In this document: positions 1 through 8,998 of the stretch, in pieces
Numbering within the stretch: position 1 is the stretch's first letter
Layout of the letters: each line of letters starts with the position of its first letter
NCBI GenBank assembly: GCA_021804505.1
Contig: JAJZHL010000001.1
Coordinates: 1-29,143, forward strand
Reading direction: 5' to 3'
DNA: 29,143 nt
Origin: Pseudomonadota bacterium
GTDB taxonomy: Bacteria; Pseudomonadota; Alphaproteobacteria; Rickettsiales; Rickettsiaceae
Program-made: the position numbers and the translations under genes
The notes under the pieces: generated by a model
Database searches by the model: none
What the model was told of the DNA's origin: nothing
The model's input: only the letters and a program-made list of their open reading frames with translations

Positions 1-261
1 CTTAGTATCTCTTTTTTTAGGAGACTGACCATTACCTATATTAAAGCCGCCAATAGAAATTGGCATTAAACACGACCAGCATACATCAGAAATAGGGTTG
101 ACAAATCTACCATGACATGTAGCATTAGCCATTACTTGTGTTGGTATAATAATAGCTATTATTAATACTGTTATATATCGATATAGGTCTTGTAACCGGT
201 CTTTAGTTGTATTCCGCCAAGATTTCGAACTAAGGACCGGCAGACACCGGTTTTTCTTCAT
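1..261 (-). CDS. traU: TraU, conjugative T4SS pore protein (N-terminal 87 codons, cut by window edge)
   Basis: The minus strand from an ATG at 261 gives 87 codons that run open to base 1. After a hydrophobic stretch (about residues 30-45, ending near VMA-NA) comes the diagnostic TraU start: CHGRFVNPISDVCWSCLMPISIG, with cysteines of the family pattern. TraU is a periplasmic/outer-membrane assembly protein needed for DNA transfer in F-type systems. Position after TraW matches the F order. The N terminus is longer than a normal signal peptide: about 25 polar residues precede the hydrophobic core, and they are encoded by an inverted repeat (196-240). No clear ribosome binding site precedes the ATG. 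The identification is firm; the start is less so. Confidence 0.9.
   Translation of the reverse strand, partial: MKKNRCLPVLSSKSWRNTTKDRLQDLYRYITVLIIAIIIPTQVMANATCHGRFVNPISDVCWSCLMPISIGGFNIGNGQSPKKRDTK
196..240. repeat. Inverted repeat inside the traU signal-peptide region
   Basis: The arms CCGGTCTTTAGTT (196-208) and AACTAAGGACCGG (228-240) pair over 13 positions with a single T/C difference (a G-U pair in RNA), around a 19-base loop. It lies wholly inside the traU reading frame and encodes the unusual polar stretch before the hydrophobic core. In-frame palindromic insertions (Rickettsia palindromic elements) are known in this group, but I do not recognise this sequence as a named family. Confidence 0.55.
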
Positions 262-301
262 TTTTACTATTTACTTACTTCATTATTGTTGTTTGTTAAT
301 T

Positions 302-1588
302 TTATTGCTCATCTTCTGACTTTAAAATACTATTCTTCCCTAGCATTTGCATGAATTGCTGCATTTCAGGATCATTAGATAGATCGTTCATCATAGTTTC
401 TGTATTTGATAAAAGATTATCTAGCCAATTCTTTTCCTTACTATCTTTACCAATATGGTCACTTATATTTTGTTCTTTAGCTTTAGGTTGAGCTTGAGCG
501 TTAGAAGACATGTTAGTAGTACTGGTAGAGGTTTCCTGGTCTTTACTAATTTGTTCTGCTTGGGGCCCTGATGGATTTGATTTCTTTGAGTTCGCAGTAG
601 GAGATTTTATCCCCATTAGCTGTTGCAAGAAATCATTATGCTCTTTCATTGATTCTGCTGCAGCCTTTGTAATGCCTGGTACAAACTGTTCTGCCTGCTT
701 TAAACCTTCTAAACCATCTTTTATTGATTGTGCTTGATACTGCTTTAAATAATTCGGATCAGATAATAATTTATTTACTTTCTCATTAATTACCTTGTTA
801 GCACTATTAAATGGAACTTTGTTAGGTTCATTTTCTGAATCAGTTTCTTTTTCTTCGAAAGAACTGTCTGTCTTATTTAATAATTCAGGGTTCGGGGCTA
901 TTTCAAAGCTTATATGACCCATCGCCTCTTGCATCAGTTCTGCTTCCATATCAGGAACACCTGGAATTATCTTTTTCTTCGTTACCTTGGTAACGTCAAC
1001 ATTATATTTTTTAGCCACTTCTTCTATGGAAGAGCCAAATACCGTGAAAGCTTTATCGCCAGGATGTAAATTAAAAAATGCTTTGTACTTTTTAGTAAGT
1101 TCCGTACTAATTTGGTCAAGCTCTAGGCTGCTATAATGTCTAGTATAATCACCCTCTAACCCTATAGCTCGGTAAACTTTATTTACAAAATGTGTACAGT
1201 TATTTCCAAATACTCCATAAGTTTCAGACGGTATCTCCCGCCCTAAATACTGATTATATTCAACAAGAATTTGTTTGGCCTTAGTGTATTGATTTTCTGT
1301 TATTTTGATTACTTTTGAGTGCAGTATTTTATCATTTGGGTACTGAGACTCGTATTTCTTCGCAAGCTCAAGCCTTTCTTTACCGTGTATTATATATTTC
1401 TGGTATGTATTAACAGTTTTTGTAAGATTACTCCAATCTAAACTTATGCCAGAAAGAATGCCTAATACTACACTTTCTTGTTTGCTCCTTAATTCTAAAT
1501 ATACATGACCGTAAGAATCTGGATCTTTTATTAACTTATCTTCTTTTCTCTTTATACCAATGTCATGATATATTATTAGCTCGTGCAT
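302..1588 (-). CDS. Tra-operon protein with permuted papain-like (LRAT/NlpC-P60-type) domain
   Basis: 428 residues. The N-terminal 170 residues hold a His motif YGHVYLEL (H28) and, about 100 residues later, a Cys motif GNNCTHFVNKVY (C131). His before Cys, with an N-C-x-H-F pattern, is the arrangement of circularly permuted papain-like folds such as LRAT and the permuted NlpC/P60 hydrolases, which act as acyltransferases or amidases. Residues about 200-428 are polar, rich in Q, S, N and K, and probably partly disordered, with no membrane segment. There is no signal peptide, so it is cytoplasmic or a T4SS substrate. It sits between a membrane protein and traU in the tra operon; classical F has no such gene. 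An AGGA about 6 bases upstream supports the start. Catalytic activity is inferred from two motifs only. Confidence 0.7.
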   Translation of the reverse strand: MHELIIYHDIGIKRKEDKLIKDPDSYGHVYLELRSKQESVVLGILSGISLDWSNLTKTVNTYQKYIIHGKERLELAKKYESQYPNDKILHSKVIKITENQYTKAKQILVEYNQYLGREIPSETYGVFGNNCTHFVNKVYRAIGLEGDYTRHYSSLELDQISTELTKKYKAFFNLHPGDKAFTVFGSSIEEVAKKYNVDVTKVTKKKIIPGVPDMEAELMQEAMGHISFEIAPNPELLNKTDSSFEEKETDSENEPNKVPFNSANKVINEKVNKLLSDPNYLKQYQAQSIKDGLEGLKQAEQFVPGITKAAAESMKEHNDFLQQLMGIKSPTANSKKSNPSGPQAEQISKDQETSTSTTNMSSNAQAQPKAKEQNISDHIGKDSKEKNWLDNLLSNTETMMNDLSNDPEMQQFMQMLGKNSILKSEDEQ

Positions 1589-1606
1589 AATTTTCCTGAT
1601 AATTAA

Positions 1607-2035
1607 TTAAAAAATAATCCTAGAAAGTAAATATAAAAATCCAACTCCACCGCTTAAAAATAAAATTATCCAACAAAATGCTAATAGCATATGTAGGTAC
1701 TTTAGATGTTGCCTCATTCGCTTAATAAGCAAATAATAGATAAAAAACAAGAAAAGAAATGGAGTTATAGCACTTATAATAAAGGCAATCGGACTTAGCT
1801 CATACCAGCGAGTTAATACGTGTATTCCAAAAAACGGTAATAAAAGCAAATGCTCTACCCCAAATATCATCGCTACTGTAATATAACCACACGTATACAT
1901 CAGAAAACTTGCAAGCATAAAATGCCCTAACGAAATATCTGAAAAATTCGTGCTCTTGTAATATCTATAAAGCCCATATGACGCAAGGATGACCCACAGG
2001 ATAAAAAACAAGGTATTTAGACTTAACACATTCAC
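1607..2035 (-). CDS. Four-helix inner-membrane protein of the tra operon, unknown function
   Basis: 142 residues, nearly all hydrophobic, with about four predicted transmembrane helices (roughly 5-22, 38-60, 80-104 and 113-136) and a basic loop (KRMRQHLK) before the last. I recognise no family motif. It lies 75 bases downstream of traW and 18 bases upstream of the papain-like gene, in the same direction, so it is probably co-transcribed with the transfer genes. It could be a lineage-specific T4SS inner-membrane part or an immunity/partner protein for the next gene; neither can be decided from sequence. Confidence 0.65.
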   Translation of the reverse strand: MNVLSLNTLFFILWVILASYGLYRYYKSTNFSDISLGHFMLASFLMYTCGYITVAMIFGVEHLLLLPFFGIHVLTRWYELSPIAFIISAITPFLFLFFIYYLLIKRMRQHLKYLHMLLAFCWIILFLSGGVGFLYLLSRIIF

Positions 2036-2110
2036 GGTAATAACTCCTTTATCTTCTGACTCAAGCTGCTTGCCCCACTATTAACTGGTTCCATCACAGT
2101 ATTTACCATT

Positions 2111-2854
2111 CTAATATTGATCCTTAATATTAATTTCTGTTACCTTCAAATATCTACCATTCTGCTCCACAATGGCCGGCACATGAGCAATATTAAACTT
2201 CTTGGTAAGTATTCCCGCTTGATCGAAATAAATTTGCCTCCCCGTTTCTTTCTCAAGATCAAGCGGACGCCCAGCGACTAAAACTATTTTATTTTCGTCT
2301 TTACTATCATATTCATTGCTACTATCCAAAGAAGTGGCCACTTCCGATGCAGGGCCTTGTTCATAGATATCGTTCTTTGGTGCATTAGTATTAAGTAATT
2401 TGGCAGGTGGCGACTCAGTAACCGCAATATAATTCTCTACTGCCCATGTAACTTGCTCTTTATCTCTACTATCAATAAATACCAGCCTTCCATCCCATGT
2501 CATATGATCTAGTGGGTTTACTCGTGTTCCTTGTGGGTATAGTAATTTGCCACACGGTAAGAACACATCCTCATCTAGCACGTAAGTAGGATCAAAACTA
2601 TAGCTAGCTGTCTTTGTTGCCCTAGTGATCCCTTGGACTGCTTCAGGCTCCTCCACCCTATTCCTTGTTATATATTTCATCTTTTGTTCATGTTCAGCTA
2701 AATCTACACCCTTAAGTCTACGCTGCATCATCGCAACAAAACCTTCTTCCTTAACCTCAAAAGTTGTGCCTTGCTTGCCAAAATCCTTGGCAAGGGTAAC
2801 TTGGTTAGTAGATATCATTACAAGCATAATAAAAAGATTACTCTTCATTTTCAT
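2111..2854 (-). CDS. traW: TraW, F-type T4SS assembly protein
   Basis: 247 residues with a signal peptide (MKMKSNLFIMLVMISTNQVTLA, cut before KDFGKQG). It contains the TraW hallmarks: an early helix ending in MMQRRLKGVD, the middle YSFDPTYVLDEDVFLP, a PQGTRVNPLDHMTWDGRLVFID segment, and the C-terminal block RQIYFDQAGILTKKFNIAHVPA followed by GRYLKV. TraW acts in the periplasm with TrbC and TraU in pilus assembly. Its first four bases overlap the end of the upstream membrane protein gene (ATGA), implying coupled translation. The family length in F is about 210; here a polar insert near residues 155-185 adds length. Confidence 0.93.
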   Translation of the reverse strand: MKMKSNLFIMLVMISTNQVTLAKDFGKQGTTFEVKEEGFVAMMQRRLKGVDLAEHEQKMKYITRNRVEEPEAVQGITRATKTASYSFDPTYVLDEDVFLPCGKLLYPQGTRVNPLDHMTWDGRLVFIDSRDKEQVTWAVENYIAVTESPPAKLLNTNAPKNDIYEQGPASEVATSLDSSNEYDSKDENKIVLVAGRPLDLEKETGRQIYFDQAGILTKKFNIAHVPAIVEQNGRYLKVTEINIKDQY

Positions 2855-3336
2855 TCTTTAACTTCTTTCTGAAATAAAGTTCTAAGCCTATTAAGTTCAA
2901 TAATATCCATATTTTTAAGCTCAATAATTTGCTTGTCACTCATTGATTTCAACTCTGCCTCTATTCGATCAAGGTCTGATAAACGGGTATCCGGCTTAAC
3001 CAAACTATAAATGTCATACTTACCTATCCCAGCTAGCAACATACGAAATATCACCTCATTGTAAATGGTCTCTTTGGCCTCTTTAACCCCACTCTCTTTA
3101 CCTGCTTCAAAGCCTTCATCATACGAATCTCTCATAATTTCTCTAAGCTGTTCTCTTCTAGATTCTGTTTCCTCTCTAGCAGGCGGAATTACCCTTGAAA
3201 TCACGTAGCTAAATACTATTCCTACAAGGACCAATACTATAACGGATTGTACTATGTAAGCTTTTTTAATATCCCCCCAGGCTTTATTCTTGTCAAATTG
3301 CCTTCCTGCTAATTTTTCTTTATCAAAATTCTCCAT
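2851..3336 (-). CDS. Single-span membrane protein with charged coiled domain, tra operon
   Basis: 161 residues: a short basic cytoplasmic N terminus, one transmembrane helix (about 27-48, AYIVQSVIVLVLVGIVFSYVI), then a long charged, helical extracytoplasmic part (ETESRREQLREIM... and a second helix near 125-160). The start ATG overlaps the trbI stop by one base (TAATG), and its stop overlaps traW by four bases, so it is an integral member of the operon. It has no counterpart that I recognise in F. The position between TrbI and TraW suggests an inner-membrane scaffold part of the T4SS, but this is inference. Confidence 0.7.
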   Translation of the reverse strand: MENFDKEKLAGRQFDKNKAWGDIKKAYIVQSVIVLVLVGIVFSYVISRVIPPAREETESRREQLREIMRDSYDEGFEAGKESGVKEAKETIYNEVIFRMLLAGIGKYDIYSLVKPDTRLSDLDRIEAELKSMSDKQIIELKNMDIIELNRLRTLFQKEVKE

Positions 3337-3695
3337 TATTGATCCTCTTTTTGTAATTCCTTCATAATTTGCTGATACACTTCTCTGCTTATTGACTTTA
3401 CCCCATCCCCTGATACAAGTCCTGTACTATAAACTACTTTAGTAGTACGGTTCTGATAAAGTCTTGGGATACTTGCTACCCGCTTTACCGCCTTTTCTAC
3501 TTCCCCATAAAACAATTGCCTATCCTCTAGCTTCTCCTCTTTAACTCGTTCATTCTCATATTCCATTATTTCATCCTGTGACACGTATAGGATTTGCACC
3601 TTATCTGCTACTGGCATTAGTTGAATGGTAATACCATAAGAAATAATCCCACCAATTATTGCGGCCATTATCAACTGAATTATTCTTGTACTCAT
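3336..3695 (-). CDS. trbI: TrbI-like F-type T4SS inner-membrane protein
   Basis: 119 residues with one N-terminal transmembrane helix (about 6-27) and a small periplasmic domain with a beta-strand start (VQILYVSQDEIMEYEN) and helical end, the layout of the F-type TrbI family (128 residues in F). TrbI affects pilus retraction and sits between traC and traW in F, as here. The family is short and divergent, so assignment leans on position and topology. The stop overlaps the next start by one base. Confidence 0.7.
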   Translation of the reverse strand: MSTRIIQLIMAAIIGGIISYGITIQLMPVADKVQILYVSQDEIMEYENERVKEEKLEDRQLFYGEVEKAVKRVASIPRLYQNRTTKVVYSTGLVSGDGVKSISREVYQQIMKELQKEDQ

Positions 3696-3763
3696 TTATA
3701 CCCTTAAATTTTTATTTATTATGTTACTTATTACGTTATTTTTAGTAGTTTTATTATCCTACA

Positions 3764-6304
3764 TTATCTATTATTTATCTTCTTCCTGAGTACCAATTCC
3801 TCGATAGCATCATCTAGAGTAGCCCCCTGTTCTCGTTTTCTCTTTAAGAAATTAAAATCATCACTGTTGGTTGAATATAGGGCATTACTATAATCATCCA
3901 GAACTAACCTACCAATAACGGTTACTCCTGTTGTATATAACAGCATTTCAGCATACTTACCTGGTGATAGACTAATTGATCTAATCAGAGGAATCATATC
4001 CTTAAATGCTTCTGATTCCCTAAATGCCCCTAATCCTTTCTCATCTTGCTTGAGTAATATTGTCCAGGTACTATTCTCTAAAATGGTTTTATGATCTTGC
4101 GTCTTTTGTAAATCCGTAAAATTTTGCACACATATAACTAAGCTACCTCCATATTTACGCACTGTTCTTACAAAAGCTGCAAAAAAGCTAGCAGCAAAGT
4201 CTAGTAACATCCATGCTTCATCAACGATAATCATAAAAGGTGTCTGCCGGTCTCCCGTTAAAAACTGATTGGTTACTTCCATCAGCAATATTTGCAAAAC
4301 AATAGATAGCAGCTTAGGATCATTCTTGATTTCTTCAAACTCAAATACAGTAATCAGTCTTTTAAAACTAGCTACCCTGCTGCCTGAGAAATATTTACCA
4401 TACAGCCCCTCCTTAGTATAAGGATACAAAGTAGCTCCGTATTTCCGCAAGGTAGAGGATTTACTATTTTCTAAGAATCTGGCAAAAGAACTAATATCTA
4501 ATGTATAATGACTCTCTAATAACGCAGCAACAATAGCTTTCTCAAGGTCGGCTGCTCCTCGTGCATCATCTCCAACGTTACACATAACTTCAAGCAAGCC
4601 TTTAGTACATTTCAGGAATTCATCTTTATCATTAGGATTCATCTCTTTATGGAAACTAGCAAAGGGATTCAGGCTAAACGGTGCATTCCGACCAAACTGA
4701 ATCATCTCGCCATCAAGTAACTGACAAATGTTCGCAAAGCTCTGCCCAATATCTAAGATAAACACTCTGGTATTTTGGGCCATTTGACTTACCGCAAGCT
4801 CTTGCAGAAAAACTGATTTACCACCGCCAGAAGGTGCAAAGATACAGATATTATAATTACCAGAGCTTAACTTATAAAATGGATTAAAGTTAAATAGCTG
4901 CCCCCTCCTACCGTGAAGTAATACCCCTGATTTTGGTACTCCTTTCCATTCCGCATGAATTGGAAGTCTAGCTATTACCTCCTTGGATAACACTAACCTT
5001 GTTAGCTTAAACAATTTTAAGCTATTCCACATTAAAGCTTGCTGCAAGGGCAGCATGCTAAGCTGAGCTGGAAACTGTAAATTCTGAGTCACTGCTAACT
5101 TAAAATTATTCATGTTGTATAGACTTACCAAAGATTGCTCTACTACATCTATAGTATCATTGGTACTTGTGACCATTAATTGGAAGTAGTCTGTTAAAAA
5201 CCGCTCCCCTTCATTGCTTCTATCAATAATATCTTGCCACTCTGCAGCCTCTCTTTTAAGACTCCTATCATTCTTGCTATACCACTTATCTGCAGATTCT
5301 ATTAGCTTCTTACCTCGGCTACGAAGTGAATGTGCTGAGGTATTACCGATATTACTTGCTACTGTGTAACTAATAATGAAACGAGCGGCAATACCCATAG
5401 AGCTTCTGACATTACAACCAAGTAAGTTAATCATCTGCAACAAGGAAAAGTTCAACGGCAATTCTTTAATATGGTAACATCTAGAGGTAAGGTTGCTAGA
5501 TAGGTGCCGAATTTCATTCTCGCTAATTTGCTGCACCTGTGCAGGGTGTATCATTTGCCTTGATAGCAGTGTTTTGGGATCATAAATAGCTTTGGCACTT
5601 GCTTGATTATCAAGGCTTATTGGATCAACTACTAAATTAGCCTTAGCCTGCGGCCCTGCTGCTAACTGCATTTGCAGCATAGTCCTTACTAAGGCAATTA
5701 AATCGCTAGCATCACATATTTGAGGAGCTAGTTGTAAAGATTCAAATTTACTCAGTAACTGTGCCTTAAAACTAGTAATGGCCGAAAGCCCCACATCTTT
5801 TGCCATTATTATCTGGCTGAAACTTACAAAAATACGAAAGTCTCTTGCTATCCTGCCATCAGACGACCCAAAATTAATTGCCTGCTGTCTTATAAAATCA
5901 GCTCTTTTCTTGGTGATTTTTTCAAGCAAGGGACTTTGGTTAGTCCTACTACTTTGCCAATGTTGTAGGATACCTTCTACTTCATGTGAGGCTACCAGTA
6001 AAAACTGCAAATAAGAATGCTCCGGCAGCTCATCATTAAAGAAATGCTGCAAGTTTTTATACAAACCATCATCTACTCCAACAATTGGAGCAATCTCAAC
6101 CATAAAAACAACCACATTACCATCACTGATAAATAATTCTTTCTCCGCGTCATAATATCTATAACTTAAATAATCATCTAGTGGCGTAGTACCTGATGTT
6201 AATTGCCTAATTGCTTGCATTGTACTTAAACTCTCTACCTCTTCAGTAAGGCCAAAGAAACCAGCAAGATTAGGTATTATAGGCTTTAGATGGTTTAAAT
6301 TCAT
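3764..6304 (-). CDS. traC: TraC, VirB4-like T4SS ATPase
   Basis: 846 residues, close to F TraC (875). The Walker A motif APSGGGKS lies near residue 490 and the Walker B motif PFMIIVDEAWMLL near residue 695. An FNPF block, LDIGQSFANIC after the P-loop, and a C-terminal QDEKGL region are typical of the VirB4/TraC family. The N-terminal half is the TraC-type domain that binds the inner-membrane complex. TraC powers pilus assembly from the cytoplasmic face. The gene is intact, 100 bases after traV, and is the strongest marker of a functional F-type system in the window. Confidence 0.96.
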   Translation of the reverse strand: MNLNHLKPIIPNLAGFFGLTEEVESLSTMQAIRQLTSGTTPLDDYLSYRYYDAEKELFISDGNVVVFMVEIAPIVGVDDGLYKNLQHFFNDELPEHSYLQFLLVASHEVEGILQHWQSSRTNQSPLLEKITKKRADFIRQQAINFGSSDGRIARDFRIFVSFSQIIMAKDVGLSAITSFKAQLLSKFESLQLAPQICDASDLIALVRTMLQMQLAAGPQAKANLVVDPISLDNQASAKAIYDPKTLLSRQMIHPAQVQQISENEIRHLSSNLTSRCYHIKELPLNFSLLQMINLLGCNVRSSMGIAARFIISYTVASNIGNTSAHSLRSRGKKLIESADKWYSKNDRSLKREAAEWQDIIDRSNEGERFLTDYFQLMVTSTNDTIDVVEQSLVSLYNMNNFKLAVTQNLQFPAQLSMLPLQQALMWNSLKLFKLTRLVLSKEVIARLPIHAEWKGVPKSGVLLHGRRGQLFNFNPFYKLSSGNYNICIFAPSGGGKSVFLQELAVSQMAQNTRVFILDIGQSFANICQLLDGEMIQFGRNAPFSLNPFASFHKEMNPNDKDEFLKCTKGLLEVMCNVGDDARGAADLEKAIVAALLESHYTLDISSFARFLENSKSSTLRKYGATLYPYTKEGLYGKYFSGSRVASFKRLITVFEFEEIKNDPKLLSIVLQILLMEVTNQFLTGDRQTPFMIIVDEAWMLLDFAASFFAAFVRTVRKYGGSLVICVQNFTDLQKTQDHKTILENSTWTILLKQDEKGLGAFRESEAFKDMIPLIRSISLSPGKYAEMLLYTTGVTVIGRLVLDDYSNALYSTNSDDFNFLKRKREQGATLDDAIEELVLRKKINNR

Positions 6305-6404
6305 GGTTCTTAATATCTGCGTTTCACTATTTTGTTTAACTATCTTTTCGTCATTTAATTTCTTAGCATTTAGTTACTCTGTTTCATCCTAATTCTTTCA
6401 AATA

Positions 6405-6812
6405 TTATTTGAGGTATAAATTATCATCTTCCTCTATGATGTCTTGCACCTCACCATCCTCTAGATTATCTAGTTTAACTATGTAAGGCTGTGGTAAGCT
6501 TTTCTTGGGTACATTGGCTAATTCCTGGCATTTGCCATTCTTACACTTCTTATCCAAATAAACGGTCTCAATCTCACCGCTATCTACCATTTTATCAACC
6601 TGGCTTAGCATGACGCATCTTGCTCCTCTACTATCAGGACAATTAAAACCAGAAGAATAAACTCCGCAGGAGCTAAGCATGATGCTAGCAAGTACAAGTA
6701 ATAGAGAAGCTATGATAGGAAGTTGCTTACCTATAATTTTGGCGGTATCATGCTCAGCATTATTTCCAGTTTTTACCATATTCATGCTTATCCTATTCGA
6801 AAACCTGATCAT
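6405..6812 (-). CDS. traV: TraV, outer-membrane T4SS lipoprotein
   Basis: 135 residues. A hydrophobic helix ends in a lipobox LSSC (C49), followed by GVYSSGFNCPDSRGARCVMLSQVDKMVDSG, the conserved cysteine-containing TraV segment. TraV anchors the TraK/TraB core complex to the outer membrane. The ATG overlaps the traB stop by four bases. About 30 residues precede the hydrophobic core, so initiation at an internal Met (residue 10 or 12) is possible. It is shorter than F TraV (171) at the C terminus. Confidence 0.88.
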   Translation of the reverse strand: MIRFSNRISMNMVKTGNNAEHDTAKIIGKQLPIIASLLLVLASIMLSSCGVYSSGFNCPDSRGARCVMLSQVDKMVDSGEIETVYLDKKCKNGKCQELANVPKKSLPQPYIVKLDNLEDGEVQDIIEEDDNLYLK

Positions 6813-8089
6813 TTCTTCACTCTCTCCAACCTTGCTCGCTCCAGTTTCTCCTGTACATCTAAAGCTCCTAAATAAACCCCTTTGGTAAAAACAATGTCTA
6901 CCTTAGTACCACCTGAAACTAAAAGTACCGGGGACATAGATTCCGCTTGCTTGATGTAATAATCGGCAATCCTTTCAGCAGCATTAGTAGCCCCAGTAAG
7001 GCTTCCTTCTTTTGCCATATCACCGAAACCCTTTTTAGTAGTACTAATAGCCCCAAGACTACTTACTGAGTATATATCCTGTCCCTTGGCACTACCTGCA
7101 AGACCACTAATCATTCCGCCAATCATCGCATTCTTTAAATGTTTGCCGCTAGTTTGTATTACCTTACCCTTAATACCGTTCATCCCATCATCTCCGTAAA
7201 TAAGACCAACAATCTTAGTAGTATAGATTAGCTCATTAACTAGGTCTTTACAGGACAGTACCTCGGCTCTCACAATAGCTCTCTCAGAAGATAAATCACC
7301 ATAAGAACTCCCCATAATTTGACAGTGGGTTAGGTTGATCGCAAAATTCTCAGGTAAATTTCCTCTATCCGTTATTCTAATTATTACAGGCACAGGTTCC
7401 GAAGAGCTTCCTTGAGACGTAGAAACTGCTATCCCGCCAAGTAAAACTCCCTTAACGTACGCAGTTTCCGGAATATAACTTCTAGCAGACTTAGGACGAT
7501 CAAAGCTCTCCCCTCTATCCATAGAGTTAACTGTGATACGGCTATCTACTAATCTTGACTGGTGTAAATCCTGCTGATTATCTTCTTGAGCGGATTTAAG
7601 TTTAATATCAGTTAAATCACGTTTTGATGAAGCTTGTTCCTCATGTAAATATTGTATTTGAGCCTTTAACTTTTCAATCTCGCTTTGCAATTGCTTTTGA
7701 TAGCTAGTTGCTTGCTCATTGATAGTGTTCTCGATTAAATTCAGCTTCTCATTTGATTTAAGCGTGCTATCAATTAGCTTGTCCTCAAAATAATTACGCC
7801 ACATTTTCTCAGTATCTAAAGCAGAGCTTGCTACCTCTACATTAAGATTACCTGTTTTTTGAGCCGGAAGATTTTGATCATCGGCTATACTCTTATACTT
7901 CATCCAGAGAACAGATAAGACTAAAGCACCTCCAAGAAAAAGCCAGGTTAGCCTGTCCTGTTTTGCTTTTGCTTTAACCGCTGCCCTAGCGGCAGTAATG
8001 CCATTATCCATATTTTCCTTGATTCCAGGCTTAGAGCCTATAAAGTAAAAGATGATTTTGCTAAAACTATTTTTTAATTTATCAATCAT
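6809..8089 (-). CDS. traB: TraB, VirB10-like core-complex protein
   Basis: 426 residues (F TraB 475). A cytoplasmic N terminus is followed by one transmembrane helix (about 48-65), a coiled coil (about 105-165), a proline-poor linker and a VirB10/TrbI-type beta domain beginning near SYIPETAYVKGVLLGGI, with PVIIRITDRGNLPENF and a conserved C-R-pattern segment. TraB spans the envelope and links the inner-membrane ATPases to the TraK/TraV outer ring. Start and stop both overlap neighbours by four bases, showing a traK-traB-traV translational chain. Confidence 0.94.
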   Translation of the reverse strand: MIDKLKNSFSKIIFYFIGSKPGIKENMDNGITAARAAVKAKAKQDRLTWLFLGGALVLSVLWMKYKSIADDQNLPAQKTGNLNVEVASSALDTEKMWRNYFEDKLIDSTLKSNEKLNLIENTINEQATSYQKQLQSEIEKLKAQIQYLHEEQASSKRDLTDIKLKSAQEDNQQDLHQSRLVDSRITVNSMDRGESFDRPKSARSYIPETAYVKGVLLGGIAVSTSQGSSSEPVPVIIRITDRGNLPENFAINLTHCQIMGSSYGDLSSERAIVRAEVLSCKDLVNELIYTTKIVGLIYGDDGMNGIKGKVIQTSGKHLKNAMIGGMISGLAGSAKGQDIYSVSSLGAISTTKKGFGDMAKEGSLTGATNAAERIADYYIKQAESMSPVLLVSGGTKVDIVFTKGVYLGALDVQEKLERARLERVKK

Positions 8090-8982
8090 CTCTCTTCTCT
8101 GTTATCTCTGGTAATTATAAAGGCCGTCACTTTTGATCTTGGTAGCACTGAACTTATAGGTAAATTAATGGCAATGAAGCCTTTAAACAAATTACCGATA
8201 TGCTCTTCGCTCAGTAAGATGGGTTTTGAAGTAAGATTCTTGATGGTAAGTCTGGCACCACTTAAATCCTTATAACGATATGATTTACTTTGAGTAACTA
8301 ACATCTCCTTATTTTTTGTAATCGTTCTTTTCAGGTTACTTACGTAATACTTACCCTGAATATCCTCTATCATCGCTCTCATCATGCTAGCTATTTCTAG
8401 CTTGAATTGTTTGTCAGAAAGAGCCTTAGAATAGGAATGTTTAAAGCTATGATCGGAAAGGAATGAAGTAGCACTATGCTGGCTACCACTATTCTGCGTA
8501 CTATGTGCAGCTGAATTATCAGCACTATTAGCACCTAAATTTGTCACCAAAAAAATAGTCTGAGCCTCTACGTCTCCTACAGTAAGTCGCATATCTTGAG
8601 CCTGCCCACCTATTAGTATTAGACTAACATCAACAGTTTCTCCTACGGCTGTTTTTGGAGTAATAAACAAATTTCGCCAGTCACCACTCCAGTAAAGTGA
8701 ATATTTACTCTCATCACCTACTACTTCCATGATCTCAGAACCACTTACCTGTATTCTGTTTACTCCTCCTGCTCCTATAATACCTTCAATTCTACCTTTA
8801 GGATTTAAAGTAAATTCGCTAGTAGCCATGACAGAAAACGGCTTTAAGCTAAGCAACATAGCACACACAATCATCGATAATGTTATATGCCTGCTTGTGC
8901 TTACTACTCGTAGCCTGCTCAATGCTATTAATAACTCACTCTGTTGTTTTTTCACAAAACCTTGTCTGACTACCTCTACCAT
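8086..8982 (-). CDS. traK: TraK, secretin-like T4SS core protein
   Basis: 298 residues (F TraK 242). The segment from about residue 60 (KGRIEGIIGAGGVNRIQVSGSEIMEVVGDE) and the following LFITPKTAVGETVDVSLILIGG match the TraK/VirB9-like N-terminal domain; the C-terminal half carries the strand pattern that binds TraB. A hydrophobic signal segment lies at about 37-52 but follows an unusually long basic N terminus; a start nearer residue 37 (MIVCAML) would give a standard signal peptide. TraK forms the outer-membrane ring with TraV. Confidence 0.9.
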   Translation of the reverse strand: MVEVVRQGFVKKQQSELLIALSRLRVVSTSRHITLSMIVCAMLLSLKPFSVMATSEFTLNPKGRIEGIIGAGGVNRIQVSGSEIMEVVGDESKYSLYWSGDWRNLFITPKTAVGETVDVSLILIGGQAQDMRLTVGDVEAQTIFLVTNLGANSADNSAAHSTQNSGSQHSATSFLSDHSFKHSYSKALSDKQFKLEIASMMRAMIEDIQGKYYVSNLKRTITKNKEMLVTQSKSYRYKDLSGARLTIKNLTSKPILLSEEHIGNLFKGFIAINLPISSVLPRSKVTAFIITRDNREER

Positions 8983-8998
8983 TCTTTATTCTCTAACC

